Counted from the stretch's first letter, positions 1 to 6,404 are shown. The stretch: DNA of 10,850 bases from Butyricicoccus sp. (GCA_020025755.1 JAHHRO010000052.1:1-10850), one strand, 5' to 3'. The notes: generated by a model from the sequence alone, not told the origin. Numbers and translations: made by a program.

Positions 1-57
1 TTGTGCTGGCACACTGTGCTCGAACGTCCATTGCTGTTTCTTTGGGAGATGGGCGGC

Positions 58-98
58 GTGCACGCGAGCGTTCATGGAGGGGCTGTAAAAGCGTGCAC
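58..98. repeat. Inverted repeat GTGCACGC / GCGTGCAC
   Basis: Perfect 8-base arms (58-65 and 91-98) separated by 25 bases. It lies outside the composite modules shared by the two ends of the window. Positions 1-128 otherwise show nothing I can assign. The 8-base match could be part of a further repeat module continuing off the left edge. Confidence 0.4.
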
Positions 99-133
99 CA
101 CACCAATTTTTGCAGGGCTGAAGAAGACCCGCC

Positions 134-238
134 CTGCGGCGGAGGTCATACATTCACACCCTTGGGGCAAGATGCAGAAAGAATCCGATCGCGGAAATCC
201 CGCCTGTGGCGGAGGTCATACATTCACACCCTTACGGC
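134..238 (+). repeat. Tandem direct repeat inside the left composite element
   Basis: Two copies of a roughly 35-base module lie 70 bases apart (134-168 and 204-238). They differ only at the third base of the hairpin loop region and at two bases after CACCCTT (GG versus AC). Each is preceded by a CCGCC..GGCGG inverted repeat (129-142, loop CTGC; 200-212, loop TGT). A diverged copy lies in inverted orientation at the right end of the window. Confidence 0.85.
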
Positions 239-278
239 GGCTGAAAGGCTCATTTGATGGAGAGGGAAGGGTAGGATT

Positions 279-317
279 CCAAAGGAAAAGGAAACCGCAA
301 GGTTTCCTATCCTTTGG
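279..317 (+). repeat. Extended hairpin with GCAA (GNRA-type) loop
   Basis: The nested stem is CCAAAGGA / TCCTTTGG (279-286 with 310-317) and AGGAAACC / GGTTTCCT (289-296 with 301-308), closed by the loop GCAA. Only AA and A are unpaired between the two stems. The equivalent hairpin in the right-hand repeat (10738-10773) has a different stem but the same flanks and loop type, so pairing has been kept while sequence changed. No T-run follows, so it is not a canonical intrinsic terminator. Confidence 0.75.
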
Positions 318-639
318 CCGCCGTCGCCGGCGCGACACGTTTTCCCTGCTTCTCGAAGCAAATCATTTTGCAGAAATGAAAAACCTACGGACGTTCCAAT
401 CCCTCCGGAGTATGTGCGAACATAAATTTCAACCGCCAGTGCGACACGTTTCCCTGCTTCTCGAAGCAAATCATTTTGCACAAATGAAAATCAGACGGAT
501 TTCCAAAAAAAGATTTCCATGCAGAAACGGGAAAAACAGAAAAATATAGAACGCTTTTGCGCAAAAACCGCCATGACTTTCCAAGATACTTGGTAAAGAA
601 CACAAAGCGGCTATAAAATAACCCGTAAATTCTCTTAAT

Positions 640-669
640 TTGACAGTGAAATTTTGTTTGTGGTATAGT
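640..669 (+). promoter_or_regulatory. Promoter of glmU-prs
   Basis: The -35 box TTGACA (640-645) is a perfect consensus. An 18-base spacer separates it from the -10 box TATAGT (664-669), which is preceded by TG one base upstream (extended -10). Transcription would start near 676, leaving a leader of about 60 bases. The stretch between the repeat and this promoter (508-639) holds only a TTTTGCGCAAAA palindrome (555-566) and a weak CCAAG-ATA-CTTGG hairpin (581-593). Confidence 0.8.
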
Positions 670-734
670 ATAATTGTATATGGATTGTATGGGTGGCTTT
701 TCACTCAAACACGGAAATTGAAAGGACTAATTTC

Positions 735-1877
735 ATGAGCCAAATTACAACGATCCTGCGCGGCGCGCGTGAGGCCTATGAACTGCCGGTGCTGTTTCAG
801 CACGCAGGCGTATGGGTAGAGGACGCTCTGGCACAGGCTGGGATCGGCATTGGGACTATGGAGTGCGCGGAGGACACCGTCCTCCTCATCGGCGCACCAT
901 GTCCGGAGCTGACCGCGGCAGAGTACAAGCGTCTGACCGATACCCATACGGCGATCGGTGCTGATTTCACGGTGTTCGCACAGACAATGCCGCCTCGTGG
1001 GGCAGATGACAGCGTACTCCGTCTTGCACCGGATACACCGCCTGTCGTCTGTGCGAAGAAGGAAGCGGCAAAGACGCTGGCGGAGGGCGACCTGATCGCA
1101 GCGGTCAATACCGCCCTGCAAAACGGATGCACCGCAGAGGTGATCCTTGCCTTGCCGATCATCGCGGTAACAGACGGGATCTCTGCCTTTGAGGCGCAGA
1201 AGCGATTGTGTACCAAGATCAATATGGGGCATGTTGCGGCAGGGGTACAGATCTTTGCACCGGACAGCGTATACATCGCGCCCGATGCCAAGATCGGCGC
1301 AGGAACTATGATCCTGCCGGGAAGCATCATTCGTGCAGGCTGCACGATCGGCAGCGGCGCGGTGATCGGGCCGAACGCCCTGCTGGAAAAGGCGGAGATT
1401 GGAGACGGCACCTCGATCAACGCATCTCAGGTCTATGAAAGCACCATCGGATCGAATGCGACGGTCGGTCCGTTCGCTTATGTGCGCCCGGGATGTAAGA
1501 TCGGAAACAATACGCGCGTCGGTGATTTCGTAGAACTCAAGAATGCACAGATCGGCAACGGAACAAAGGTTGCACATCTCACCTATGTGGGAGATGCTTC
1601 TGTGGGTGAGCGCGTAAACTTCGGCTGCGGTACGGTGATCGTAAACTATGACGGTTATCATAAATTCCACACCGAGATCGGAGACGACTGTTTCCTTGGC
1701 TGCAACACCAACCTGATCGCACCCGTAAAGCTGGGCGATCGTGTGTTCACGGCAGCAGGTACAACAGTCACCAAGGACGTGCCGGACGGTGCACTGACGG
1801 TTGGACGCTCGCGCCAGACCACGATCGAGGGCTGGAATGATAAGCGTCGTGCAAAAATGGCACAAGAGAAGAAATAA
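735..1877 (+). CDS. glmU: GlmU-like glucosamine-1-phosphate N-acetyltransferase with degenerate uridylyltransferase half
   Basis: A 380-residue protein; full GlmU is about 455. GlmU normally acetylates GlcN-1-P and then couples it to UTP to give UDP-GlcNAc for peptidoglycan. The C-terminal left-handed beta-helix (about residues 175-365) is intact. With a constant offset of 82 from E. coli GlmU, the acetyltransferase residues R251, K269, H281 (in VAHLTYVGD), Y284, N295 and N304 (NYDG) are all present; S405 and A380 of E. coli are Cys here (C323, C298). The first 170 residues still align loosely with a GlmU N-half (ELPVLFQHAG, EDTVLLIGAPCPELT) but lack the LAAGxGTRM nucleotide loop, the GTxxA segment and the metal-binding Asp (GD has become GA). 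The start at 735 has GAAAGGA 8 bases upstream; the in-frame ATG at 693 has no such site. Inferred: acetyltransferase only, so another enzyme must supply pyrophosphorylase. First gene of the glmU-prs operon. Confidence 0.88.
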   Translation: MSQITTILRGAREAYELPVLFQHAGVWVEDALAQAGIGIGTMECAEDTVLLIGAPCPELTAAEYKRLTDTHTAIGADFTVFAQTMPPRGADDSVLRLAPDTPPVVCAKKEAAKTLAEGDLIAAVNTALQNGCTAEVILALPIIAVTDGISAFEAQKRLCTKINMGHVAAGVQIFAPDSVYIAPDAKIGAGTMILPGSIIRAGCTIGSGAVIGPNALLEKAEIGDGTSINASQVYESTIGSNATVGPFAYVRPGCKIGNNTRVGDFVELKNAQIGNGTKVAHLTYVGDASVGERVNFGCGTVIVNYDGYHKFHTEIGDDCFLGCNTNLIAPVKLGDRVFTAAGTTVTKDVPDGALTVGRSRQTTIEGWNDKRRAKMAQEKK

Positions 1878-1909
1878 ATTGAACTGCGTACACAGGGGGT
1901 ACAATACAA

Positions 1910-2869
1910 ATGATTTCTCATGGCAAGAATATTAAGATTTTCTGCGGTAACTCACATCCGGCACTGGCAATGCAGATCGCATCCGCACTTGGTCTGCCGC
2001 TTGGCAAGGCAAATGTCAGCACTTTCTCTGACGGCGAGATCTCCGTTTCTTTCGGTGAAACCGTCCGCGGCTCGGATGTATTCCTGATCCAGTCCACCAG
2101 CGAGCCGGTAAACGACAACCTTATGGAGCTGCTCATCATGATCGATGCATGCCGCCGTGCATCGGCAGGCCGTATCACCGCGGTGATGCCGTACTTTGGA
2201 TACGCACGTCAGGATCGTAAGAACAAGGCGCGTGATCCGATCTCTGCCAAGCTGGTTGCCGATCTGCTCACCACCGCAGGCGCAGACCGCGTGCTGACCA
2301 TGGATCTGCACGCAACCCAGATTCAGGGCTTCTTCAATATTCCGGTCGATAACATGATGGGTGCATCGGTCATGATCCCACACATGGCTGGCACATTCGG
2401 CATCAATCGTGATGATCTCGTGATCGTTTCCCCAGACCTCGGCTCGGTAAACCGTGCGCGTAAGTTCGCAGAAAAGCTGGATCTTCCGCTTGCCATCATT
2501 GACAAGCGTCGTCCAAAGGCAAATGTTTCCGAGGTTATGAACATCATCGGTGATGTGCGCGGCAAGAAAGTCATGCTGGTTGATGACCTGATCGATACGG
2601 CTGGTACACTGGTACACGCAGCAGAGGCACTCATCGAAAAGGGTGGTGCAACCGAAATCCATGCCTGTGCAACTCACGGCGTTCTGTCTGGTCCTGCGAT
2701 CGAGCGTATCCAGAACAGCCCGATCCAGACGCTGACCCTGCTCGATACCATCGCACTGCCACAGGAGAAGATGATCGACAAGATCCATGTTCTGCCAGTT
2801 GCACCGGTATTTACCGAAGCAATCGCGCGTATTTACGAAGAAGTATCTGTTTCTCCGCTGTTTGACTAA
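1910..2869 (+). CDS. prs: Ribose-phosphate pyrophosphokinase (PRPP synthetase)
   Basis: A 319-residue class I PRPP synthetase, normal length. It transfers pyrophosphate from ATP to ribose-5-phosphate, making PRPP for purine, pyrimidine, NAD, His and Trp synthesis in the cytosol. Visible motifs: FSDGEISV near residue 40, YFGYARQDRK (95-104), the DLHATQIQGFF signature with H134, the flexible catalytic loop DKRRPKAN (198-205), and the PRPP-binding loop VDDLIDTAGT (224-233; Leu where Met is commoner). AGGGGGT lies 9 bases before the ATG. It starts 32 bases after glmU with no terminator between them, matching the classical Firmicute glmU-prs pairing. A strong terminator follows directly. Confidence 0.97.
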   Translation: MISHGKNIKIFCGNSHPALAMQIASALGLPLGKANVSTFSDGEISVSFGETVRGSDVFLIQSTSEPVNDNLMELLIMIDACRRASAGRITAVMPYFGYARQDRKNKARDPISAKLVADLLTTAGADRVLTMDLHATQIQGFFNIPVDNMMGASVMIPHMAGTFGINRDDLVIVSPDLGSVNRARKFAEKLDLPLAIIDKRRPKANVSEVMNIIGDVRGKKVMLVDDLIDTAGTLVHAAEALIEKGGATEIHACATHGVLSGPAIERIQNSPIQTLTLLDTIALPQEKMIDKIHVLPVAPVFTEAIARIYEEVSVSPLFD

Positions 2870-2879
2870 ATCAAAAGAA

Positions 2880-2915
2880 ATGGACGGAGCCGCCTTGCGG
2901 TTCCGTCCATTTTTT
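2880..2915 (+). terminator. Intrinsic terminator after prs
   Basis: A 13-pair stem (2880-2892 with 2898-2910, one G-T pair) encloses the loop CCTTG and is followed by six T. It begins 10 bases after the prs stop codon and closes the glmU-prs unit. Confidence 0.93.
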
Positions 2916-2940
2916 AGTAAGGAAAGCGCGAGGATGAGCG

Positions 2941-2964
2941 GCGGACGGCGTGCGTCTGCTTTTT
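2941..2964 (+). terminator. Second hairpin plus T-run directly upstream of ymdB (terminator or attenuator)
   Basis: GCGGACG / CGTCTGC (7 pairs, one G-T) encloses GCGTG and is followed by TTTTT. The T-run ends only a few bases before the ymdB ribosome binding site (GAGGGAG, about 2968-2974). It could be a back-up terminator for prs or a leader attenuator for ymdB. I see no good promoter between the two hairpins. Confidence 0.5.
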
Positions 2965-2980
2965 GATAGAGGGAGAATGT

Positions 2981-3766
2981 ATGAAAATTTTAGCAGTGGG
3001 AGATATCGTCTCCCAGCCGGGGCTCGATACAGTCAGCCGCCTGCTGCGGAAGATCCGAAAGGAGCACGGGATTGATTTTGTGATCGCGAACGGTGAGAAT
3101 GCCTCTGGTGTCGGCATCACACCCGATCAGGCGGAGGATATTTTTGCAGCTGGTGCAGATGTGATCACGCTGGGCAACCATGTGTTTAACAAACGGCAGA
3201 TCGTGCCCTATCTGGATGACTGCGTCTATATCCTGCGTCCGGCAAATCAGGCACCGCAGCTGCCGGGGCGCGGCTGGGGGATCTATGACTGCTTGGGATA
3301 TCGTCTGCTGGTCATCAACCTGATCGGTCGGTGTGAGATGGCGTTCGGGCCGGACAACCCGTTTTTGATGGTGGATCGTATCCTGCGCGAGCAGCAGGGC
3401 AAGTATGACATTGCGGTATGCGAGTTCCACGCGAGCGCGACGAGCGAAAAGCTGGCGATGGGATTTTATCTGGACGGCAGATGCAGCGCGGTCTATGGCA
3501 CGCACACCCATGTGCAGACGGCAGATGAGCGCGTGAACCCCAAGGGGACGGGGTATATCACCGATCTCGGCATGACAGGGCCGCTCTGGTCGGTGCTTGG
3601 CATAGAGCCGCAGCAGTCCATTTCCATGTTCCGCGGCGATCTGACCGAATATTTCCGTCCGGCAGTGGGCGAGACCGCGCTCATGGGCGCAATTTTTGAG
3701 ATTGATACCACAACAGGGAAATGTGGATCGGTCACACGCGTGTTTGAGCGCATGGCACACAAATAA
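2981..3766 (+). CDS. ymdB: YmdB-family metallophosphoesterase (TIGR00282 type)
   Basis: A 261-residue cytosolic dinuclear metal phosphodiesterase of the B. subtilis YmdB family. YmdB hydrolyses 2',3'-cAMP (and other cyclic nucleotides in vitro) and affects the biofilm/motility decision. All metal ligands expected for the family are visible: D8 (GDIV), E39 and N40 region (ANGENAS: N37, E39), N66-H67 (GNHVF), H150 (EFHASATSEK), and H175/H177 (GTHTHVQTADERV). The usual GNHxWDK reads GNHVFNK here, Asp to Asn, which is a minor change. The start at 2981 follows GGGAG by about 7 bases; an upstream in-frame ATG at 2963 lies in the T-run and is unlikely. It is a single gene, convergent with purA, and separated from prs by two hairpins. 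Confidence 0.93.
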   Translation: MKILAVGDIVSQPGLDTVSRLLRKIRKEHGIDFVIANGENASGVGITPDQAEDIFAAGADVITLGNHVFNKRQIVPYLDDCVYILRPANQAPQLPGRGWGIYDCLGYRLLVINLIGRCEMAFGPDNPFLMVDRILREQQGKYDIAVCEFHASATSEKLAMGFYLDGRCSAVYGTHTHVQTADERVNPKGTGYITDLGMTGPLWSVLGIEPQQSISMFRGDLTEYFRPAVGETALMGAIFEIDTTTGKCGSVTRVFERMAHK

Positions 3767-3772
3767 AAAATG

Positions 3773-3805
3773 AAAGGTCGAAAGCCTCGCTTTCGACCTT
3801 TTTGT
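3773..3805. terminator. Bidirectional terminator between ymdB and purA
   Basis: The perfect 13-pair stem AAAGGTCGAAAGC / GCTTTCGACCTTT (3773-3785 with 3789-3801) has a three-base loop CTC. The plus strand gives a T-run after it. The minus strand gives TTTCATTTTTTATTTG, also T-rich. It therefore serves both convergent genes. Confidence 0.92.
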
Positions 3806-3819
3806 ATACCCAAAACAGC

Positions 3820-5091
3820 TTACAGGGAAATGACCTGATCGCGTGCAGGGCCAACGCCCAGCATGGAGACGCGGCAGCCGCAGATCTTTTCGAGTGCCTT
3901 GATATAGTTCTGGATGGACTGGGGCAGTTCATCAAAGGTACGGCAGTTCGTGATATCGGTATCGAAGCCTTCGAACTCCTCGTAGATGGGGGTGCAGTGC
4001 TCCAGATCGGCAAAGTTTGCCGGAAATTCGTCGATGCGCTTGCCGTTCATCTCATAGGCAACGCAGACCTTGAGTTTGGGCAGACCGCGTAGGGGGTCGA
4101 TCTTGTTGATGACGATTTCGGTCATGCCGTTGACGCGAATGGCATAGCGCGCGATCACGGCGTCGAACCAGCCGGTACGGCGCGGACGTCCGGTGACTGT
4201 GCCGAACTCGCCGCCTGCCTTCCGGATATAGTCGCCGGTCTCGTCGAACAGCTCAGTCGGGAACGGACCCTTGCCCACGCGTGTGGTGTAACTTTTGAAA
4301 ATGCCCATCACATCGCGGATGGCAGTCGGACCGACACCGGAGCCGATGCAGCAGCCGCCTGCAACCGGATGGGAGGAGGTGACATAAGGGTAAGTTCCCA
4401 TATCGAGGTCGAGCAGGGTTCCCTGTGCGCCCTCAAAGAGCACGAACTGATCGTCCTTTACCACGTTGTAGGTCAGGATCGAGGTATCGGTCACATGCTT
4501 GCGCAGGCGATCGGCATAGCCGCGGTATTCTTCCAGAACGGCTTCAATGTCGATCGGCTCGCCGCCGTAAACACCGGTGATGACCTGATTTTTACGCGCG
4601 CAAGCAGCACGCATCACATCCTCAAAGCGATCAGGGTCGATGAAATCATGCATCCGCACGCCGATGCGCTCGGACTTATCCATATAGGTCGGGCCAATGC
4701 CCTTTTTGGTCGTGCCGATATCGTCTCCGCCGCGTGCCTGCTCGGAGAGGGCATCGAGGGAGAGGTGCCACGGCAGGACACAGTGACAGCGTGCATCAAT
4801 AAACAGTTTGTCGGCAGAAATGCCCTTTTCGGTCAGCCCGTCGATCTCGCGCAGGAGATTGCGCGGATCTACGACCACGCCCGGACCTATGACATTGATG
4901 CAGTTGGGATACAGGATACCGGAAGGGATGAGCTGTAATTTATATTTTTCGCCGTCCACCACAACGGTGTGACCGGCATTGTTGCCGCCCTGACTGCGCA
5001 CGACGAGATCTGCATGTGCTGCAAAAATGTCGATGAATTTGCCTTTGCCCTCGTCGCCCCACTGCGCACCTAAAATAACTTTACCAGGCAT
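3820..5091 (-). CDS. purA: Adenylosuccinate synthetase
   Basis: A 423-residue enzyme of normal length. It joins IMP and aspartate using GTP to give adenylosuccinate, the first committed step to AMP, in the cytosol. Visible motifs: the GTP/IMP loop GAQWGDEGKGK (8-18) with catalytic D13, GGNNAGHTV with catalytic H41, DDIGTTKKGIGPTY, FEGAQGTLLDLDMGTYPYVTSS, RVGKGPFPTEL, and GTVTGRPRRTGWFD. The guanine-recognition motif, usually TKLD, reads NKID here, still with the specificity Asp. AAAGGGG lies about 9 bases before the ATG. It is a single gene with its own promoter (5161-5189) and shares a bidirectional terminator with ymdB. Confidence 0.98.
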   Translation of the reverse strand: MPGKVILGAQWGDEGKGKFIDIFAAHADLVVRSQGGNNAGHTVVVDGEKYKLQLIPSGILYPNCINVIGPGVVVDPRNLLREIDGLTEKGISADKLFIDARCHCVLPWHLSLDALSEQARGGDDIGTTKKGIGPTYMDKSERIGVRMHDFIDPDRFEDVMRAACARKNQVITGVYGGEPIDIEAVLEEYRGYADRLRKHVTDTSILTYNVVKDDQFVLFEGAQGTLLDLDMGTYPYVTSSHPVAGGCCIGSGVGPTAIRDVMGIFKSYTTRVGKGPFPTELFDETGDYIRKAGGEFGTVTGRPRRTGWFDAVIARYAIRVNGMTEIVINKIDPLRGLPKLKVCVAYEMNGKRIDEFPANFADLEHCTPIYEEFEGFDTDITNCRTFDELPQSIQNYIKALEKICGCRVSMLGVGPARDQVISL

Positions 5092-5160
5092 GGTATAAGC
5101 CCCTTTCGTGAATGAAAAATCATGGAATCTATCATATTATGCGGAAAAATATCCGGATTT

Positions 5161-5189
5161 ATTATACAGCAGGCACAGGGACAGCACAA
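5161..5189 (-). promoter_or_regulatory. Promoter of purA
   Basis: On the minus strand, TTGTGC (5184-5189), a 17-base spacer and a perfect TATAAT (5161-5166). Transcription would start near 5154, giving a leader of about 63 bases before the purA ATG. No purine riboswitch or PurR box is evident in that leader. Confidence 0.75.
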
Positions 5190-5310
5190 TAGAAAATCAT
5201 AAAAAAATCCGCCGCACATCCTCTTTTGGGGAAACATACTTTTCTGGTAGGAAAAACCGCGTGCCATTGTGGTATTCCGCACAAAAACCATCGATTGGAT
5301 CGGGGGTATA

Positions 5311-5501
5311 TCAGGTGGCTGCGTGATAGACCGGATAAGCCAGTGCTGCAAGGAGCAGGAGATGTACCGGATAGAACAGATAATAACTCCACTGGAAAAA
5401 GCGGCTTGGTTTTCTGTCCTGCGGAATGGCATTGACCAGCAAATCATAAAAATAAAAAGCAGCGGGAGAACGACAAGCAGATGTCCTTTCTCCCGCTGCA
5501 T
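5311..5501 (-). pseudogene. TraX-like membrane protein, C-terminal remnant
   Basis: One minus-strand frame ending at 5311 reads RFFQWSYYLFYPVHLLLLAA and stops soon after. This closely resembles the C-terminal KYFFYLFYPxHLLLL segment of TraX-family (acyltransferase-like) membrane proteins, which in Firmicutes are usually over 200 residues. The frame just upstream is the hairpin region 5459-5499. A neighbouring frame there reads HLLVVLPLLFIF, which would fit the preceding membrane helix if one base were lost or gained in the T-run. No N-terminal part remains, because the next gene occupies the DNA beyond 5606. Inferred: a decayed fragment without its own start. The family match is from memory of the motif and was not searched. 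Positions 5190-5310 hold nothing I can assign. Confidence 0.45.
5445..5499 (-). terminator. Intrinsic terminator downstream of the 100-residue exported protein gene
   Basis: Perfect 12-pair arms GCAGCGGGAGAA / TTCTCCCGCTGC (5488-5499 with 5459-5470) enclose 17 bases. On the minus strand they are followed by CTTTTTATTTTTATG. It lies about 107 bases after the stop of the 100-residue gene. The T-rich side falls only on the minus strand. The DNA overlaps a possible TraX remnant, so part of the symmetry might be chance, but 12 perfect pairs plus T-run is strong. Confidence 0.8.
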
Positions 5502-5605
5502 CGCCTAGTCCTACGCCAAAGGTTACGATACCATTGCGACGTACTTGTAGACACTTATCTATCATACTCTGGATTCAACTACTGTCTGTCAAATGGGCAA
5601 AAATA

Positions 5606-5908
5606 TTATCCTTCCCATTCTGTTGTGAGATAACTTCCGTCTTCAGCAATGGCAAATACAATTTGTTTGCCTTCTTCTGTTTCGATGATATCTCCGAATT
5701 GTACATCTTCTTTTTCAGTATCCTGCTGTACAGATGACCGATCCGTTTTGGAATCCAAATTCTGACGGACAATCACAGTAGAACCGTCTTCCTTGAGAAA
5801 TACCTTGTCTTGTCCCATCAACGCATCCGCATTTGTCCATAAAACTGCCGCAAACAATGCTGTGCCTGCAACAAAAGTGAGTCTCTGGAAGGATTTACTT
5901 GTTAACAT
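5606..5908 (-). CDS. Small exported or membrane-anchored protein of unknown function (100 aa)
   Basis: I do not recognise this family. The 100-residue protein has a basic start (KSFQR), a hydrophobic stretch at about 11-25 that could be a signal peptide or a single anchor, then a hydrophilic acidic body rich in D, E, Q and S. The C-terminal part (FGDIIETEEGKQIVFAIAED, 71-90) looks like a small beta-rich domain. No cysteine or catalytic motif is seen. The start is supported by GAGGTGAT 4 bases before the ATG. It lies downstream of a promoter whose start region carries a palindrome related to the blaI operator, so it is probably in the same regulon. It is separated from the M56 operon by a terminator at 6121-6155. 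It could be a ligand, modulator or effector of the M56 receptor; this is inference. Confidence 0.75.
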   Translation of the reverse strand: MLTSKSFQRLTFVAGTALFAAVLWTNADALMGQDKVFLKEDGSTVIVRQNLDSKTDRSSVQQDTEKEDVQFGDIIETEEGKQIVFAIAEDGSYLTTEWEG

Positions 5909-5942
5909 AAGATCACCTCAATATATTAATGTACTCGTTTAT

Positions 5943-5948
5943 ATTATA
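5943..5948 (-). promoter_or_regulatory. Possible second, proximal -10 box for the 100-residue gene
   Basis: The minus strand has a perfect TATAAT 34 bases before the ATG, but no recognisable -35 box at 16-18 bases. It is weaker evidence than the distal promoter at 6064-6092. Confidence 0.3.
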
Positions 5949-5971
5949 CAAATACAGTCATTGTGACTTTA

Positions 5972-5992
5972 TCAATGCTTCATACACCTCCC
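5972..5992 (-). other. Strong Shine-Dalgarno with a three-codon ORF in the leader
   Basis: On the minus strand GGGAGGTG (5985-5992) is followed almost at once by ATG AAG CAT TGA (5983-5972). The ribosome binding site is stronger than that of the real gene downstream. It may be a minimal leader ORF or the surviving start of a deleted gene. Confidence 0.35.
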
Positions 5993-6026
5993 TTTTGTTT
6001 TCATCTGACCGTACTTTATTTTACAA

Positions 6027-6061
6027 CAATATCTAATATACTTTTTATATATTAGATAATA
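6027..6061. promoter_or_regulatory. Putative BlaI-type operator (inverted pair)
   Basis: Arms TATCTAATATA (6030-6040) and TATATTAGATA (6048-6058) are perfect inverted copies separated by 7 bases. Each matches the core TATATCAGATA of the palindrome at the blaI promoter in 10 of 11 positions; the 15 bases at 6027-6041 match that palindrome in 12. It sits immediately downstream of the -10 box, as the blaI site does. Regulation by the neighbouring BlaI-family protein is inferred. Confidence 0.6.
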
Positions 6062-6063
6062 TT

Positions 6064-6092
6064 ATAATATATCACAAGTCTAGTCTTGTCAA
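6064..6092 (-). promoter_or_regulatory. Distal promoter upstream of the 100-residue gene
   Basis: On the minus strand, a perfect TTGACA (6087-6092), a 17-base spacer and TATTAT (6064-6069). Transcription would start near 6057, inside the inverted repeat at 6030-6058. The transcript would have a leader of about 150 bases before the ATG at 5908. Confidence 0.75.
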
Positions 6093-6112
6093 CGGAAATT
6101 TTTCTTTCATGC

Positions 6113-6155
6113 AAAAAATTGACCAGCTGGAATCAATTCATGATTCTGGCTGGTC
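6113..6155 (-). terminator. Terminator of the blaI-M56-80aa operon
   Basis: On the minus strand GACCAGC pairs with GCTGGTC and, inside, GAATCA with TGATTC (arms within 6121-6155, small internal mismatch). The run AATTTTTTGC follows at 6113-6120. It starts 6 bases after the stop of the 80-residue gene. It separates that operon from the 100-residue gene's promoter just beyond. Confidence 0.9.
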
Positions 6156-6160
6156 ACTCC

Positions 6161-6403
6161 TTATAAATCAATCCAGTACGGCTCAACCCAACAGTGCCTT
6201 GTCTTGTTCCAATGTCTATACTGTCTTTTGCCATTGTGGGTTCTATATTTTTTAATAATATCATCTCCATATGTTTGGATGTTTTCATTTTGCACAAAAT
6301 TATCATTGGCAGATTCCACAAAATTTGCTGCCTCTGCCTCAGCACATGATGCAGTACATATAATGCAGGCGGTGAGCAAACCACTCACAATTTTCTTTTT
6401 CAT
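6161..6403 (-). CDS. Small secreted protein of unknown function (80 aa)
   Basis: An 80-residue protein with a clear signal peptide (MKKKIVSGLL then a hydrophobic core, likely signal peptidase I cut near AEAEA|AN, residue 25). A Cys at 20 (TASC) only loosely resembles a lipobox. The mature part of about 55 residues ends in a basic, aromatic-rich tail, RQYRHWNKTRHCWVEPYWID, with four Trp/Tyr pairs and one Cys, which looks like a defined motif. I cannot name the family. Its ATG lies one base after the M56 gene's stop; its GGAGG is inside that gene's last codons, so translation is coupled. This makes it the third gene of the blaI-M56 operon. It may be a partner or effector of the receptor, by context only. 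Confidence 0.8.
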   Translation of the reverse strand: MKKKIVSGLLTACIICTASCAEAEAANFVESANDNFVQNENIQTYGDDIIKKYRTHNGKRQYRHWNKTRHCWVEPYWIDL

Positions 6404-6404
6404 T

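Larger units (their letters stand above)
129..507 (+). repeat. Composite hairpin-rich intergenic repeat, left copy
   Basis: This gene-free stretch is built of modules that recur in inverted orientation at the right end of the window. In order they are: two copies of a CCGCC..GGCGG hairpin module with a conserved tail (129-168 and 199-238); a linker containing GATGGAGAGGGAAGG and GGATTC; a long hairpin with a GCAA loop (279-317); and two copies, about 109 bases apart, of a roughly 105-base unit (318-425 and about 436-507). Each unit contains CCCTGCTTCTCGAAGCAAATC followed by a TCATTT..AAATGA hairpin and a CGGACGTTCCAA-type tail; the tail of the second copy is degenerate. Reading frames stay open across the element in several phases, but none has a ribosome binding site or a recognisable product. 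It behaves like a dispersed non-coding repeat family. Function unknown. Confidence 0.8.

Noticed and set aside
129..507. CRISPR array
   Set aside because: The repeated modules are few, differ from each other, carry several internal hairpins, and have no regular unique spacers or cas genes nearby.
1..549. Long plus-strand open frame (182 codons) and overlapping frames on both strands across the left repeat
   Set aside because: The frames run through tandem non-coding modules, lack a ribosome binding site, repeat the same peptide in register with the DNA repeats, and match no known fold.
693..734. Upstream in-frame ATG extending glmU by 14 residues
   Set aside because: No ribosome binding site before 693; GAAAGGA sits at the right distance from 735.
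705..1904. 399-codon minus-strand frame opposite glmU
   Set aside because: Antisense shadow of a GC-rich gene whose plus-strand product is clearly GlmU; no ribosome binding site and a Cys/Arg-rich nonsense composition.
5092..5160. Purine riboswitch in the purA leader
   Set aside because: The roughly 63-base leader is too short and lacks the conserved three-way junction motifs.
5070..5501. 143-codon minus-strand frame upstream of and overlapping purA
   Set aside because: It crosses the purA promoter and start, and after its first 20 residues shows no domain-like pattern. Only the initial hydrophobic stretch is of interest, as a possible frame-shifted part of the TraX-like remnant.
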